From NCBI RefSeq assembly GCF_021404405.1, contig NZ_JABFTV010000008.1, positions 186,001 to 250,000 on the forward strand: 64,000 bases of DNA. Direction: 5' to 3'. Of the stretch, positions 62,814 to 64,000 are shown one piece after another. The position numbers and the translations under genes were made by a program. The notes beneath the pieces are model-generated. The model was not told the DNA's origin, did no database searches, and was given only the letters and a program-made list of their open reading frames with translations. This DNA comes from Billgrantia aerodenitrificans (GTDB lineage Bacteria > Pseudomonadota > Gammaproteobacteria > Pseudomonadales > Halomonadaceae). The first letter of the stretch is position 1. Each line of letters begins with the position of its first letter.

Positions 62814-64000
62814 ATGGACCATGCACCGCTGCGGGTCGCCATCATTGGCGGCGGGGTTTCCGGCCTGTCGCTGGCTTACTACCTACAGAAGTTCGGCAGC
62901 GAGGCGGCCCGGCAGATCGAGGTCACGCTGTTCGAGCGCAAGGCCACCCTGGGCGGCAACGCGGAGACGGTGTGGGTCGACCTGGGCAACCGGCGCATGC
63001 CGGGCAAGCCCGAGACGCCCTACCGCCGCTGGGCCGACCTGGGGGTGAATGACGTCAATCTGGCCACCTACCACCGCCTGCGCACGATACTCGCCGAGAT
63101 CGGTGAGCTGGAGCGCATGAAGCCGCTGGAAAACAGCGAGTGCTACTTCAGCCGCGACGGCAGCATGGCCCTCACCGATGACCGGGATCTGGTACGCGGC
63201 GTGAGCGACCCGGCCCATGAGCTGAGCCTGGTCGATGGGGGCCGGCTGGCAGTGCTGATCGCCGTGGTTCACCGCAGCGCCATCAATCTGGTGGAGAGCC
63301 GGCGCATTACCCCGCGCTATACGGTGGACGACTTCTTCGATGGCTGCGTGGCCGCACCCGCCGAGATGCTGGGCGAAGCGGCGGAGCAGTTGAGCGCTAC
63401 CATCGACTGGGACGACCCCGAGCTATCGGCCCGACTGGAGCGCATTCGCCACAGCATCTACTATCCCCGCATCTCGGCCATGTACTTCGCCGACGACCGC
63501 GGCCCGGGCGGCATGCCGCTGCAGGCGCCCTTCGAGTACTACCGCATTCAGGAAGGCGGTTCACCGCCGGACCGCCGCTACTTCGAGCATGGCGCCCAGC
63601 ACTGGCTGGAGGCGCTGGCGGCACATCTGGTCAATCCGCTGACACCGGGGCCGCAGGTCAAGATCCTGCGCGGTATCGAGGTGGAAGCCAGCCTCTCGAC
63701 CCAGGGCGTGACGCTGACGGAGCGTGCGCCCGGCGAGCGCCGCTGGGAAGCCGACCTGCTGATCATGGCCACCCATGCCGAAGACGCCCTGCCGCTGCTG
63801 ACCTTCGGCGATGGCCTGAGCGAGACCCAGCGGGAGCTGCAGCACATTCTCGGCAAGGTGCGCTACACCCGCAGCTTCGGGGTCTGCCACACATCCGCCG
63901 CTCGGCTACCTCCCAATCGCAACCTGTGGCGCACCTACAACATCGAGGTGCGCAACCCCGAAGACACCTTCTTCCCCTACCGCATCGACTATGTGGCGAA
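62814..64000 (+). CDS. FAD-dependent oxidoreductase (amine oxidase-like), N-terminal part
   Basis: The gene starts at the ATG at 62814 and stays open through the window edge, giving at least 395 residues. It begins with the dinucleotide motif VAIIGGGVSGLSLAYYLQK and continues ERKATLGGNAETVWVDLGNR, typical of flavin amine oxidase/desaturase-like proteins. LLIMATHAEDALPLL near residue 318 is the second FAD-contact ATG-like motif. Substrate and C-terminus are not visible. It is divergent from the VapA-like gene and may mark the return to chromosomal backbone. Confidence 0.87.
   Translation, partial: MDHAPLRVAIIGGGVSGLSLAYYLQKFGSEAARQIEVTLFERKATLGGNAETVWVDLGNRRMPGKPETPYRRWADLGVNDVNLATYHRLRTILAEIGELERMKPLENSECYFSRDGSMALTDDRDLVRGVSDPAHELSLVDGGRLAVLIAVVHRSAINLVESRRITPRYTVDDFFDGCVAAPAEMLGEAAEQLSATIDWDDPELSARLERIRHSIYYPRISAMYFADDRGPGGMPLQAPFEYYRIQEGGSPPDRRYFEHGAQHWLEALAAHLVNPLTPGPQVKILRGIEVEASLSTQGVTLTERAPGERRWEADLLIMATHAEDALPLLTFGDGLSETQRELQHILGKVRYTRSFGVCHTSAARLPPNRNLWRTYNIEVRNPEDTFFPYRIDYVA

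Overview
The window reads as chromosome of a GC-rich, salt-adapted gammaproteobacterium, most likely a halomonad (Halomonas or a close relative). This is inferred from protein character and gene content: groESL behind a classical sigma-32 promoter, GltS- and GntP-type permeases, two tripartite tricarboxylate transporters (TTT), and a leucine-degradation operon behind a LiuR-like operator. No marker gene was compared by search. No tRNA, rRNA, CRISPR array or transposase was seen, and no gene-free gap exceeds about 300 bases.

Layout. At 1-4.6 kb lie the end of an fxsA-like gene, heat-shock groES-groEL, a GAF-GGDEF diguanylate cyclase, trmJ, and a GGA-rich intergenic stretch ending in a terminator that may be a CsrA/RsmA-sequestering sRNA. 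At 4.6-10.2 kb (minus strand) lie a DUF4105 membrane protein and a tight five-gene operon: two histone-deacetylase-like amidohydrolases, RidA, an ornithine-cyclodeaminase homologue and a branched-chain aminotransferase. It could degrade N-acetylated diamines or diamino acids. At 10.3-17.7 kb are two paralogous mini-lipoproteins, an MFS transporter, and a LysR gene divergent from a redox group (pirin, isochorismatase-like hydrolase, ABM domain, second pirin, FMN reductase). A 61-residue protein with a duplicated TIWD motif follows, with a hairpin between its Shine-Dalgarno sequence and start codon.

At 17.8-28 kb are a patatin-GntP pair (possibly 3-hydroxybutyrate metabolism), an EamA exporter, an AraC regulator, CorA, a GltS-like symporter, VOC, TfoX-N and AhpD-like proteins, and a cysteine synthase-glutaredoxin fusion. 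At 28-33 kb a SARP/BTAD-type regulator is followed by tandem-DUF4242, OsmC and flavin-monooxygenase genes. At 33-44 kb lies a carboxylate-uptake region: an amidohydrolase divergent from a GntR gene across a palindromic operator, TctCBA, a TctD/TctE two-component pair, then a converging second TctCBA operon ending in an AbrB-type membrane protein. At 44-46 kb a LysR gene is divergent from an SbtA-like bicarbonate permease gene. At 46-53.2 kb the leucine/isovalerate operon (ivd, mccB, methylglutaconyl-CoA hydratase, mccA, HMG-CoA lyase) converts isovaleryl-CoA to acetoacetate and acetyl-CoA.

At 53.2-62.1 kb is an accessory island, all on the minus strand. A VapA-like (Rhodococcus virulence-associated protein family) gene is followed by a 1935-residue VgrG-RHS type VI effector. 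Its C-terminal tip carries a His...Asn-His-Cys pattern of permuted NlpC/P60-LRAT type. Then come up to six small, mostly AT-rich genes that look like a stack of cognate and orphan immunity genes. Base composition switches from GC-rich to AT-rich at the RHS core/toxin boundary. Two nearly identical terminators in direct orientation flank the segment. The window ends inside an FAD-dependent oxidoreductase gene.

The strongest candidates for new biology are the VgrG-RHS toxin/immunity stack with its linked VapA homologue, the double-deacetylase operon, the GGA-rich putative sRNA, and the hairpin-bridged start of the TIWD miniprotein.
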